This document shows, piece after piece, positions 1-7,945 of a stretch of DNA of 34,998 bases. The notes beneath the pieces are model-generated. The model was not told the DNA's origin, did no database searches, and saw nothing but the letters and a program-made list of their open reading frames with translations. The translations under genes were made by a program, and so were the position numbers. Every line of letters begins with the position of its first letter. Position 1 is the stretch's first letter. Source of the DNA: Gemmatimonadaceae bacterium (GTDB lineage Bacteria > Latescibacterota > UBA2968 > UBA8231). The stretch lies in NCBI GenBank assembly GCA_002726335.1, contig PBSR01000125.1:1-34998 (forward strand), read 5' to 3'.

Positions 1-579
1 GTCGGCACTCGTGGCCACCGGCACCATCCGCGGTGCGTTGACGGCGTCCGTATCCAGGGTGATGTAAATGGTGCCGTCGTCACCGATGTACATGCCTTTC
101 ACCACCTCGATGCGGTAGTCTTCCCGTGTTGCCACGACGGTCCTCGGGGCGGCGATGATGTTCCCATTCGACGTGGACAGGGCATATCTGATCCCGTCCA
201 CCGGGTTCACCGCCCGCGTTTCACCCTCCCGGTGTACTTCGCGGATTGCCTCGATCGGTACCCCGGCAGGCAGATCGACAGACGGTCGGATCATGCTCCA
301 CTGGAGACTGCCAGCGGCATCGGGCCGGCCCTGTGCGATGGTTTCACCCACAAGATCCTCCGGTCGGGAAATCTCGAGGCGCTGGATCGTACCGTTGTTG
401 ACCTGCACGTAGAGCCGGTGACTCAGTGGGTCCTTTTCGATGCGGAAAGAGTTACGCTCCAGGTTTACCACGTGGCGCACCTGGATGTCGTCCCGCAGGG
501 GCGTGGGATCAGAAAAAACCGGCACCGCGATGGTGGCGCCCGCGAACAACAGCATGATAAACAGGGCTCTGCGATTCAT
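1..579 (-). CDS. Secreted protein of unknown function, N-terminal part only (runs off window start)
   Basis: An open frame of 193 codons starts at the ATG at 579-577 and continues through base 1 without a stop, so only the N-terminus is present. Residues 1-23 form a clear Sec signal peptide (MNRRALFIMLLFAGA, then a hydrophobic run ending near VFS). The mature part is rich in short beta-strand-like segments such as RLYVQVNNGTIQRLEI and GMYIGDDGTIYITLD, which recall beta-propeller blades, but I do not recognise a family. A strong Shine-Dalgarno (AGGGAG on the minus strand, about 583-590) sits in the 16-bp gap after the cytochrome gene, so it is co-transcribed with it. A redox partner such as a PQQ or sugar dehydrogenase-like propeller would make sense beside a cytochrome, but this is a guess. 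Confidence 0.75.
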   Translation of the reverse strand, partial: MNRRALFIMLLFAGATIAVPVFSDPTPLRDDIQVRHVVNLERNSFRIEKDPLSHRLYVQVNNGTIQRLEISRPEDLVGETIAQGRPDAAGSLQWSMIRPSVDLPAGVPIEAIREVHREGETRAVNPVDGIRYALSTSNGNIIAAPRTVVATREDYRIEVVKGMYIGDDGTIYITLDTDAVNAPRMVPVATSAD

Positions 580-595
580 ACGGACTCCCTTGTCG

Positions 596-1975
596 TCATT
601 TCAATTGGATGAGTTTGCGCTTCAGACTCTGGTCGGGGGCCTGGAGCCGGTAGATGTAGGCGCCGGAGGCGGCCTGCTGTCCTGCGTCGTTGCGGCCGTC
701 CCACCGTGTCGTGTACTGACCAGGGGGGTGGAACCGATCCACCAGAACCCTGACCGACTGGCCGGCGGCGTCGAATACGGTCAGCGAAACGGGTCCAGCA
801 CGGCCGACGCGGTAGCGGATCGTCGTCGACGCGTTGAAGGGATTGGGGAAATTCGATTCGAGGGCGTACCCCGCGGGCAGATCCTGATCGACGCTCACGT
901 GCGTCTTCACATCGATCCGATCGATCCAGCGCCGGATGACCTCAGCGCTTTGCGAGTCGATCAGTTCCGTGGCCAGGGGTGGCATGCGGTTGGAATCGGT
1001 GGCCAGCATACGCTTGTACAGGCTTGAGTTGAGACCGTCCCCGGACCTGATGATGCGCGCGTCATCCGAGTCGAAGCTCCCCAATGTGGGGATACGGTCG
1101 AGGGCCCGTGTCCGCTCCAGCGGCGTCTCGAAACGCAGGTCGATGTCGGCCTTGTCGATCACGCCCGGACGATGGCAGTGGGCGCAGTTCGCCTCGAGGT
1201 ACGAACGGGCCCGGACATCGAGATCCTGTGACTCGTCCAGGGGATCCACCATGCGCGGCAGATCCCCGAGCTCGGACTGGATGTCGCGGGTGAACACGCC
1301 CAGACGGTTGAGGGTGTGCAGCTGGTTTTCCGTGACCGCGCCGTAGTCGAAGAGTCCGTTCAGCTGCCCCGTGTTGACACCGAGGACGGATCCGGCCTCC
1401 GCCACGTGGCAGCGGTCACACAGCGGACGGCTGGGAAAGAAGTGTTTGTGTTCGCGGATGCCGTCCTCCGCCCTTGGGTCGAGGACGAAGTAGGACTCGG
1501 TGGCCTCTCGGTCCAGCAGCACCGCATCGCTGCCGTCGTCCGCCCACCGATAGCTGAAGCCGTGCCACTTGTCGGCCTGCCCATCGTACACCAGCAGGCG
1601 GGTCTCGATCAGGTCGCGGCTGCTCGGGTCACCGGTGTCGAACTCCAGGTAGAAGTTCTTCACCAGCACGGTGCCGTCGGGAAAACGCCAGAGATCTCTG
1701 GCCGAGAACTCGATCCGCTCCGTCCCCGGCAAGGCGATAAAGCGCTCCTTGTAGGCCCCGTCTGACCACAACACGGCGTTCACACCGTACGGGATGATTC
1801 CCGGGGAAACCGTGCGGATCTCGCTGTCGCTGTAGAGGCCGGAGGACGAGATCGTCGACGGCGGGTCCTGTGGCGAAATCAGGAGCGATCGATTGGCGAC
1901 GCGCGTCTCGACATCGAACACCTGGGCATCGGCCACGGCGTGTAGTAGAAGCAGGCCGTTGAGCATCATTCGCAT
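596..1975 (-). CDS. Diheme c-type cytochrome (SO2930/HNE_0200-like) with C-terminal FlgD-type domain
   Basis: The 459-aa secreted protein has two haem c attachment motifs, CDRCH near residue 186 and CAHCH near residue 264, and a candidate axial Met in NRMPP near 331. The body matches my recollection of the SO2930/HNE_0200 family of periplasmic diheme cytochromes of unknown function (motifs such as GVNAVLWSDGAYKERF and FPDGTVLVKNFYLE). Unusually, residues about 370-459 form a FlgD-type Ig-like domain (SNFPNPFNASTTIRY, TRWDGRNDAGQ, SGAYIYRL), like those on the surface proteins upstream. I start it at the ATG at 1975; a TTG one codon earlier is possible. No strong Shine-Dalgarno is visible. A short hydrophobic leader (LNGLLLLHAVADAQ) fits export. 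It lies 33 bp after the TPR gene and 16 bp before the next one. Role: electron transfer, partner unknown. Confidence 0.85.
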   Translation of the reverse strand: MRMMLNGLLLLHAVADAQVFDVETRVANRSLLISPQDPPSTISSSGLYSDSEIRTVSPGIIPYGVNAVLWSDGAYKERFIALPGTERIEFSARDLWRFPDGTVLVKNFYLEFDTGDPSSRDLIETRLLVYDGQADKWHGFSYRWADDGSDAVLLDREATESYFVLDPRAEDGIREHKHFFPSRPLCDRCHVAEAGSVLGVNTGQLNGLFDYGAVTENQLHTLNRLGVFTRDIQSELGDLPRMVDPLDESQDLDVRARSYLEANCAHCHRPGVIDKADIDLRFETPLERTRALDRIPTLGSFDSDDARIIRSGDGLNSSLYKRMLATDSNRMPPLATELIDSQSAEVIRRWIDRIDVKTHVSVDQDLPAGYALESNFPNPFNASTTIRYRVGRAGPVSLTVFDAAGQSVRVLVDRFHPPGQYTTRWDGRNDAGQQAASGAYIYRLQAPDQSLKRKLIQLK

Positions 1976-2008
1976 CAATACTTATGGTATGAGCCGCTTC
2001 GGGCAGGG

Positions 2009-3568
2009 TCAAGGATCACCCCGGACCTGGTGGGCCCGGAACGTGCGCAGTGCGGCAATCGCCTGAATCGTGTCTCCCAGGCCCCGGTGGGCCATCGCCC
2101 TGCCGTAGTGTGCGGTGACGTACGACGAGTCAGCCCCCAGGACCGAGTTGTAGTGCTCGAGTGCCTCGGAGTAGTCCTCTTTCTGCAGGGCCACGTTGCC
2201 CAGACCGTGCAGGGCATCGGCGTATCCCGGATGCAATTCGAGAACTTTGCTGTAGGCCAACCGCGCCTGCCCGAGGAGTCCTTCCATCAGGTAGGCGTTG
2301 CCAAGATTGTTCCAGGCCAGTTTGTACGTGTCGTCGATGGACAACGCCTGCCGATAGGCGACGATCGCCTCGTTGACCTGCTCCATCCTCATGTTGGCGC
2401 TGCCCAGGTTGTGCCAGGCCTGAGCATGCATCGGGTTGATCGCCAGGGAGTGCCGGAACTGTTCAGCCGCCTTCTCCGGAAGGCCCAGTTTGGTGTACAC
2501 CGTTCCCATGTTGTAGTGGGCTACTGGATCGTTGGGATTGGTCGCCAGCAGCATACGACTCTTGCGGATCGCATCGAAGTAGGAATTGACGCGATCAAAC
2601 ACGGCCTTCTGCCGCTGCCCTTCCTCGATCTTGCCTTGTCGCAGATAGACCGAGGACAGGTTGTAGTGCGCCTCAGGGTAGGCGGGATTCAACCGGATCG
2701 CGTGCAGGAGATGGACCTCCGCCTCCGCGTGCTGGCCGGCACCGGCAAGAGCCTGCCCCAGGCCGTTGCGGGCGGGCGCGGACGATGAATCCAGTGCGGT
2801 GGCCGCGCCAAAGGCTTCGATGGCCTCGGCGTGCCGACTCAGCCGTAGATAAACACGACCCAGACCCGTATGGAAGAGCTCGTTTTCGGGCTCCAGGCGG
2901 ATGGCCGACGCCATGGCCTCGATGGATCCCTCGCACTCGCCCAGCTTCAGACACTGCATGTCACCCAGCGTGTAGAAAGCCAGTCCATACTCGTCGTCGA
3001 GTTCGGTCGCCCGCTTCAGCGAAGCGACGGCAGCGGGATACGAACGCCATCCCGCATAGGCGACACCCAGATTGTAATGTGTTCGTGGGTGGTCTGGCTC
3101 CATGGCCAGAGCTGACTCGAGGGCTTCCTGCGCCTCGATATAGCGTCGGGTGCCAAGGTAGACATCGGCGAGACGCCGATAGGCATCGACGTTCGCCGGA
3201 TCGATGGCGATCGATCTCTTGTAGGCGGCGATGGCCCTCACGGAGTCACCGCGGCGAGACAGCACCTCAGCCATACCGAGGAAAGCCAGCGCCTGGCTGG
3301 GGTCCAGGTCCAGTGCGGCACCATAGGCAGTGAGGGCCTCGTCATACCGGTTCTGTTCCAGCAGCACGTCACCGAGTTCTATCTGGAGCGTGGCGTTCTG
3401 GGGGTCCTGCTGAATCTTCTCGCGGTACGACTTCTCCGTCTGGTGCAGGCGTTCCCGCAGCTGCGCCGTCGTCTCTTGCGGTGGATCCGGTATCGCGCAC
3501 CCCGCGCCGAACCATGACGAGACCAGCAGACAGATCGTGACCGGGTATCGGCGGTGAATTCGGGTCAT
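2009..3568 (-). CDS. TPR-repeat lipoprotein
   Basis: The 519-aa protein begins with a lipoprotein signal (MTRIHRRYPVTICLLVSSWF, lipobox GAGC, Cys24). The rest is about 13 tetratricopeptide repeats of 34 residues, with typical A-x-x-LG-x-x-Y and A-x-x-x-Y/F-x-x-A-L-x-x-x-P patterns; one repeat region around residues 300-330 is degenerate. TPR arrays bind proteins, so it is probably a membrane-tethered scaffold. The ATG at 3568 is separated from the stop of the upstream CRTAC1-like gene by one base (TAACATG), implying translational coupling. TPR proteins and CRTAC1/ASPIC-UnbV proteins often sit together in environmental bacteria, so the two may work as a pair. The frame stays open further upstream, but the lipobox start decides against the longer form. 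Confidence 0.88.
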   Translation of the reverse strand: MTRIHRRYPVTICLLVSSWFGAGCAIPDPPQETTAQLRERLHQTEKSYREKIQQDPQNATLQIELGDVLLEQNRYDEALTAYGAALDLDPSQALAFLGMAEVLSRRGDSVRAIAAYKRSIAIDPANVDAYRRLADVYLGTRRYIEAQEALESALAMEPDHPRTHYNLGVAYAGWRSYPAAVASLKRATELDDEYGLAFYTLGDMQCLKLGECEGSIEAMASAIRLEPENELFHTGLGRVYLRLSRHAEAIEAFGAATALDSSSAPARNGLGQALAGAGQHAEAEVHLLHAIRLNPAYPEAHYNLSSVYLRQGKIEEGQRQKAVFDRVNSYFDAIRKSRMLLATNPNDPVAHYNMGTVYTKLGLPEKAAEQFRHSLAINPMHAQAWHNLGSANMRMEQVNEAIVAYRQALSIDDTYKLAWNNLGNAYLMEGLLGQARLAYSKVLELHPGYADALHGLGNVALQKEDYSEALEHYNSVLGADSSYVTAHYGRAMAHRGLGDTIQAIAALRTFRAHQVRGDP

Positions 3569-3569
3569 G

Positions 3570-5288
3570 TTACGGTTGTTCGCTGACGGGCTCTTCGATG
3601 ACGAGGAACTGGTTGGCCTCGACCTGCTCCAGCGTCTGCCGGATGCCGCTCGGCCAGCGCACTTCAATCCTGTCGGCCATGGTCAGGCTGCCGAGACCGA
3701 AGTGGACCCGGAGGTCGTTCTGCGACAGGTAGCTGCTGCCGGCGCGCACCTCCTCTGACTGCACAAAACCATCGGCATGGACGGTGATCAGGGCGCCGAT
3801 GCCGTCCCGGTTGCTCGTCTCGCCCACGGTCCTGATGGACAACCAGTTGTTGCCGTTCCCCCCGTCGTTGCGCAGCAACATGGGGCGATGGTTGTTGTTG
3901 CTGACGAACAGGTCGAGGTCACCGTCGTTGTCGTAATCTCCCGTTGCCGATCCCCTGCCCACCTTCGGACGATTGTGCTCCAGCCCGGCTTGCTCCGACA
4001 GGTCATCAAAGGTCTTGTCACCGTTGTTGTGGAACAGCTGGTCATGCTGGGCATAATCCGGGCCGCCCTTGTCGATGATGCCGATGTTGGGATCCACATG
4101 GCCATTGGCGATGAACAGATCGAGAAACCCATCGTTGTCGTAGTCGAAGAAATCGGTACCGAAGGTCAGTGTGGCGTACGTCGGTTCCCCCAGTCCTGAC
4201 AGGAACGTCCGGTCCTCGAAAAAGCCGTCCCCCTGATTGGCCAGCAGACGGCAACTCTCCCACTGGAAATTGCAGACGATGATGTCCATCAGTCCATCGC
4301 GGTCATAATCACCCCAGTCGGTGCCCATGCCAGCCTCCGGACGAGCCTCAGGGTTCACCGCCACCCCCGAGGTCAGGCCGATCTCGGTGAATCCACCCCT
4401 GCCGTCGTTGCGGAACAGCCAGTTTGGTTTCGTATCGTTGGCGATGTACATGTCAGCATCGCCATCCTGGTCATAGTCGCTGAACACGACCCCGAGCTGG
4501 CGGCCGGACTCGTCGTAGACACCAGCTTCCCGGGTCACATCGGCGAAGGTGCCATCCCCTTCGTTGTGGTAGAGAACACCCGAGACACCCTCATACTGAC
4601 CAGGCCCACAGTAGACCGGGATGACGCCGTGGCGGCAGTCCCTGGGCTTGTCCATTGGTACATGAGCGTTGTTGGCCACATACAGATCGACAAATCCGTC
4701 GCCGTCGACATCGGCGAAGGCAGCACTGGTACTCATGCGGGGGTCACCTACGCCGGCCTGTCGGGTCACGTCGGAGAACGTGCCATCGCCATCGTTCCGA
4801 AACAACACATTGGGCCCGAAGTTGGTCACATAAAGATCAGCGTCGCCGTCGTTGTCATAATCAGCGGCGCAGACACCCAGGCCGTATCCGAGATCGCCGA
4901 CACCTGCGTGCTCCGTGATATCTGAGAACGTGCCATCGCCGTTGTTCTCAAACAGGGCGTTGGTTGGCTCGAAGGACTCGATAAAACCGGGCAGGGCGGC
5001 GCTGTTGATCAGGTAGAGGTCCTGATCTCCGTCGTTGTCGTAATCGACGAAGACGACACCGGAGCCGTAGGTCTCCGGATAGTAGAACCGTCCGGTGGAC
5101 CCGTTGATGTGCTGGAAATCGATGCCTGACGTCAAGGTGACGTCGATGAAGACGGGAGTTACAGACGCCGAAGGCAGACCCTTCGGCGTCTGTTCACTCT
5201 CTTGCCTGCTGCACGACGATCCAAGAAGAAGCAGGATCGCGAGGGGTGTGGCCGCCCGCCAGAGGGTCGGCAGCGGGCGTCGATCCAA
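3570..5288 (-). CDS. CRTAC1-like lipoprotein: FG-GAP/VCBS repeats plus ASPIC/UnbV domain
   Basis: The 572-aa protein has a lipoprotein signal (TPLAILLLLGSSC, Cys26). It contains at least seven FG-GAP/VCBS-type repeats with Ca-binding loops of the form DYDNDGDxDLY, from about residue 80 to 470, consistent with a beta-propeller. Residues about 480-565 form an ASPIC/UnbV domain (NWLSIRTVG, RAGSSYLSQNDLRVHFGLG, IEVRWPSG). The family is common in Planctomycetes, Acidobacteria and FCB bacteria; its biochemical role is not settled, though surface binding or adhesion is likely. The start is the TTG immediately after the stop of the upstream gene (TAATTG), and no Met lies between it and the lipobox; the Shine-Dalgarno is weak. 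A perfect 14-bp inverted repeat lies in codons 33-43 (see 5161-5193). Confidence 0.87.
   Translation of the reverse strand: MDRRPLPTLWRAATPLAILLLLGSSCSRQESEQTPKGLPSASVTPVFIDVTLTSGIDFQHINGSTGRFYYPETYGSGVVFVDYDNDGDQDLYLINSAALPGFIESFEPTNALFENNGDGTFSDITEHAGVGDLGYGLGVCAADYDNDGDADLYVTNFGPNVLFRNDGDGTFSDVTRQAGVGDPRMSTSAAFADVDGDGFVDLYVANNAHVPMDKPRDCRHGVIPVYCGPGQYEGVSGVLYHNEGDGTFADVTREAGVYDESGRQLGVVFSDYDQDGDADMYIANDTKPNWLFRNDGRGGFTEIGLTSGVAVNPEARPEAGMGTDWGDYDRDGLMDIIVCNFQWESCRLLANQGDGFFEDRTFLSGLGEPTYATLTFGTDFFDYDNDGFLDLFIANGHVDPNIGIIDKGGPDYAQHDQLFHNNGDKTFDDLSEQAGLEHNRPKVGRGSATGDYDNDGDLDLFVSNNNHRPMLLRNDGGNGNNWLSIRTVGETSNRDGIGALITVHADGFVQSEEVRAGSSYLSQNDLRVHFGLGSLTMADRIEVRWPSGIRQTLEQVEANQFLVIEEPVSEQP
5161..5193 (-). 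repeat. Perfect 14-bp inverted repeat (hairpin) inside a coding region
   Basis: ACAGACGCCGAAGG (5161-5174) and its exact reverse complement (5180-5193) are separated by a 5-base loop. The hairpin lies about 95-128 nt into the CRTAC1-like coding sequence, in the linker just after the lipidated Cys (codons 33-43). It has no T-tract after it on the coding strand, so it is not a canonical intrinsic terminator. A structure this stable at that place could slow translation or tune expression, or it may be a remnant of a mobile palindromic element. Confidence 0.8.
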
Positions 5289-7928
5289 TTAGCCGATACC
5301 TGCAAACACAGTCATGAAAATCAGCAGGTTCGTTTCTGACTCGCTCTTGAAGTTCCGCTTCTCCCAGCGGCCACCGAGGTTCGCTCTGAGGCGATAGCCA
5401 AGATAGTGCGACTGATTCGAGAACTGTGTTGCCAGCACGATCTGCTCGAAGTCCTCCCGGTAACCGGCGGGCAGGGGATCGGGACGTGCACGCAGATTGC
5501 GAAAGATCTCGTACTCGAACCCAGATTCGAGACGCAAGGTGGGCAACAGATCATATTGGGCCACGAGGAAGCCGATATTGGACAGTTCGTTGATCTTCAA
5601 TCCGTCCCGGTCCGTCGGGGTCCGACGCATGTACAACTGTTTCCACTTGGGCATCAGCGTCAACTGCGGTCCGGCTTCGAATTCGTAATCTGCCTTGTTG
5701 ATCAGCGCCAGCAGGGTCTCGTCCCGAATGCCGGCACGCTTCGTCTGCTGGTGATAGATCTCGTGCTTGAACTTCGTCTCCAGGTTCAAGTTGGAGAACT
5801 TGCCGATCCTCGTGTCCGCATAGAACGTGTTGATCAGCACGTCTCGAGCAATGAGAGGGTCGGCGAAATCCTGCATGCCACCCGTGGAGAAAGGCGGCTG
5901 CACCCAGAGAATGACGTCCTCGGCAATGTCGTCCTTGACGCTCCGCAGGTTGTTGTACAGCTGCCAGCGAAGTTCATGCTGCGGCACTTCATCGCGAAGT
6001 GTCAGCATACCATACATGGACTTGCTGCGCCGGTCGTCGCTCAACAGTCTTTCCCGCATCCGACCTACCATGAGACGACTTCCAGGCTTGATCTCAACGC
6101 CACCATAGACATTGTAGCCCCGGTGATCCCGCTTGTACGGATAGTCAGCCTCGCGGTCATTCTCGAAGCGATCGATCACCGTGTTGTTGTTCATGTCCGC
6201 CCCGTAGAGAAACTCGAGGGGGTCGACATTGTAGCGGATGAAGGGCTCTATATAGTCAGGCTGGCCATTGTCATTCTGATTGAAGTCGGACTCCAGATCG
6301 TTGTTCTCGTCGTAACCCGGAAATACGGCCAGGTCCGCCGTTCGCGTTCTGGCTGCCTGGTTGCTGCTGCCACCACCGGTGAAGCGACGCGACCAGTCCG
6401 GAAAACGGTCCTGGTCATCGTTGTCATCGACGAACTCAAACAGGTACGTGGCCTCGTTCTCGTAGTCCACAAAGCCACGTTGATCGGGAATGAACATGCC
6501 CGTGTTGTATTCGGGGTCCATGCTGAAGACCTCACCGTACCCAAACCACGGGTACACCGTATGCGAGGCAGTGGCGAAGTAGGCTTCGGCATTCTGCTGG
6601 CCCAGGGCCTGATCCTTCAGAATGTTCTGGTTGGGAAAACGGCTGAACCGCCGATTGACGTCGTATTCTGCACGCACGTTCAAGCCGCCGAACAGGTCCT
6701 TCACATCGATGGTCAGGCCGGCGATCTCGTTGGCCGACGGGATGCCATAGGTAAACCGGACGATACGCTGGTTGGAACCATCCTGAATGTTGCCACGAGC
6801 GGTCTCAATCGGCAGAAAAACCGGCTCGCCAGTGTCATTTGTCTGCACGTTGGAAGCGATGTCGATGGCGTAGTCGTTGGCCAGGACCAGCTCGATTTCA
6901 ACCTTGCCGATTTCACGGAAGTCTGTGATCTGGTCGTCTGGACCCGGAAGAAAGTCACGCTCGATATCGTAGATCAGGGTGATCACGTTGCCGCCGTTGG
7001 CTTCGAGACGACCGCCCCGGCGCACGCCGCCGTCGACCAGGGGTCTGATCTCGGGATGCTGAATGCCATCGATATAAACTCGTTCCAGAAACAGCACTGC
7101 CCCGCCGACACCGTCGGCGGGAGAATCATCAGACAGTCGGACCAGGAGGCGCTGCACATTGCCGGTATTCAGTCGGCCGCTCAGCATGCCTTTCAGCGAG
7201 TTGTTGTTGGCATCGAGAGAGCTGCTCCAGTGGCCGGCGTTGACATAGGTGGCACCCACGTTGACGAAGTCGCCGACCTGCGCCGTGCCGCGGAAACCCA
7301 TCAGGTTCGTGAAGGTTGTACGCGTGGACGGCGGCAGGCCCCGGAAAGAATTCACTGTCGATGGCGCACTCACGCGGGACGCCAGGATCGTCAGGTCGTA
7401 TTTGTCCCAGCTCATGTCCCACTGCACACCATCGAACAGCGGCTTCGAGAAGGTCATGGGTGTCAGGGTCGTCCGCAGCATCTCGCCGATCGTCAACGAC
7501 ATGGCGAACTGACCGCGAGAGGCGGATGAGATCAGGATGCGGTCGAACCACGAGCCGAACTCGATGGATTTAGAGATGCCACTGCCGAATTCTGCGGGAT
7601 GCTCCTGGGTCCAGTTATACACCTGCCAACCACGGGTGATGTAGTTGCCGTAGAGATCGTAGAAGCGATCGCCCTGGAGCTCGAGATCGGTATATCGCTG
7701 GTAGTTGTCCTTGGCGTAGTTGGTATACTCCCAGTTCTTCCAACCATACAGATCGTACAGCGTCTGCGGCAGGTACCACTTGCGCAAGGCGGGAGTGATC
7801 GTCTCTGGCGCGATCCTCACGCCGGTGGTGGCGTACGGGTTGAAAAAACCCGATTCGAGGCCCGCCCCAAGAGCATGGTCTGCCAACAAGACAGTCAACA
7901 ACAAGGTGGGTAGAAGCGTCCGCCGCAT
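5289..7928 (-). CDS. Large predicted outer-membrane (beta-barrel) protein with acidic Ca-loop-like segment
   Basis: The 879-aa protein has a signal peptide (MRRTLLPTLLLTVLLADHALG). I see no catalytic family. It is rich in aromatic and alternating polar/hydrophobic strands (FGSWFDRILISSASRGQFA, LGYRLRANLGGRWEKRNF) and ends LLIFMTVFAGIG, compatible with a beta-barrel closing strand. Mid-protein (roughly 470-590) there are acidic Asn/Asp-rich stretches (DDNDDQDRFPDW, NQNDNGQPDYIEPF, DMNNNTVIDRFEND) that resemble thrombospondin-3/EF-like calcium loops. Start choice: the ATG at 7928 has an excellent AAGGGAG site 7 nt upstream; ATGs at 7943 and 7949 lie before that site. It follows the discoidin/FlgD gene by 17 bp. 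Likely role: membrane-embedded partner or exporter for the surface proteins encoded upstream, but this is inference. Confidence 0.75.
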   Translation of the reverse strand: MRRTLLPTLLLTVLLADHALGAGLESGFFNPYATTGVRIAPETITPALRKWYLPQTLYDLYGWKNWEYTNYAKDNYQRYTDLELQGDRFYDLYGNYITRGWQVYNWTQEHPAEFGSGISKSIEFGSWFDRILISSASRGQFAMSLTIGEMLRTTLTPMTFSKPLFDGVQWDMSWDKYDLTILASRVSAPSTVNSFRGLPPSTRTTFTNLMGFRGTAQVGDFVNVGATYVNAGHWSSSLDANNNSLKGMLSGRLNTGNVQRLLVRLSDDSPADGVGGAVLFLERVYIDGIQHPEIRPLVDGGVRRGGRLEANGGNVITLIYDIERDFLPGPDDQITDFREIGKVEIELVLANDYAIDIASNVQTNDTGEPVFLPIETARGNIQDGSNQRIVRFTYGIPSANEIAGLTIDVKDLFGGLNVRAEYDVNRRFSRFPNQNILKDQALGQQNAEAYFATASHTVYPWFGYGEVFSMDPEYNTGMFIPDQRGFVDYENEATYLFEFVDDNDDQDRFPDWSRRFTGGGSSNQAARTRTADLAVFPGYDENNDLESDFNQNDNGQPDYIEPFIRYNVDPLEFLYGADMNNNTVIDRFENDREADYPYKRDHRGYNVYGGVEIKPGSRLMVGRMRERLLSDDRRSKSMYGMLTLRDEVPQHELRWQLYNNLRSVKDDIAEDVILWVQPPFSTGGMQDFADPLIARDVLINTFYADTRIGKFSNLNLETKFKHEIYHQQTKRAGIRDETLLALINKADYEFEAGPQLTLMPKWKQLYMRRTPTDRDGLKINELSNIGFLVAQYDLLPTLRLESGFEYEIFRNLRARPDPLPAGYREDFEQIVLATQFSNQSHYLGYRLRANLGGRWEKRNFKSESETNLLIFMTVFAGIG

Positions 7929-7945
7929 CGGGCTCCCTTTCATTA

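Noticed and set aside
5406..7529. Long plus-strand open frame (707 codons) opposite the barrel gene
   Set aside because: It is antisense to a gene with a signal peptide, a strong ribosome-binding site and operon context; it encodes no recognisable domain and is explained by high GC at third positions.
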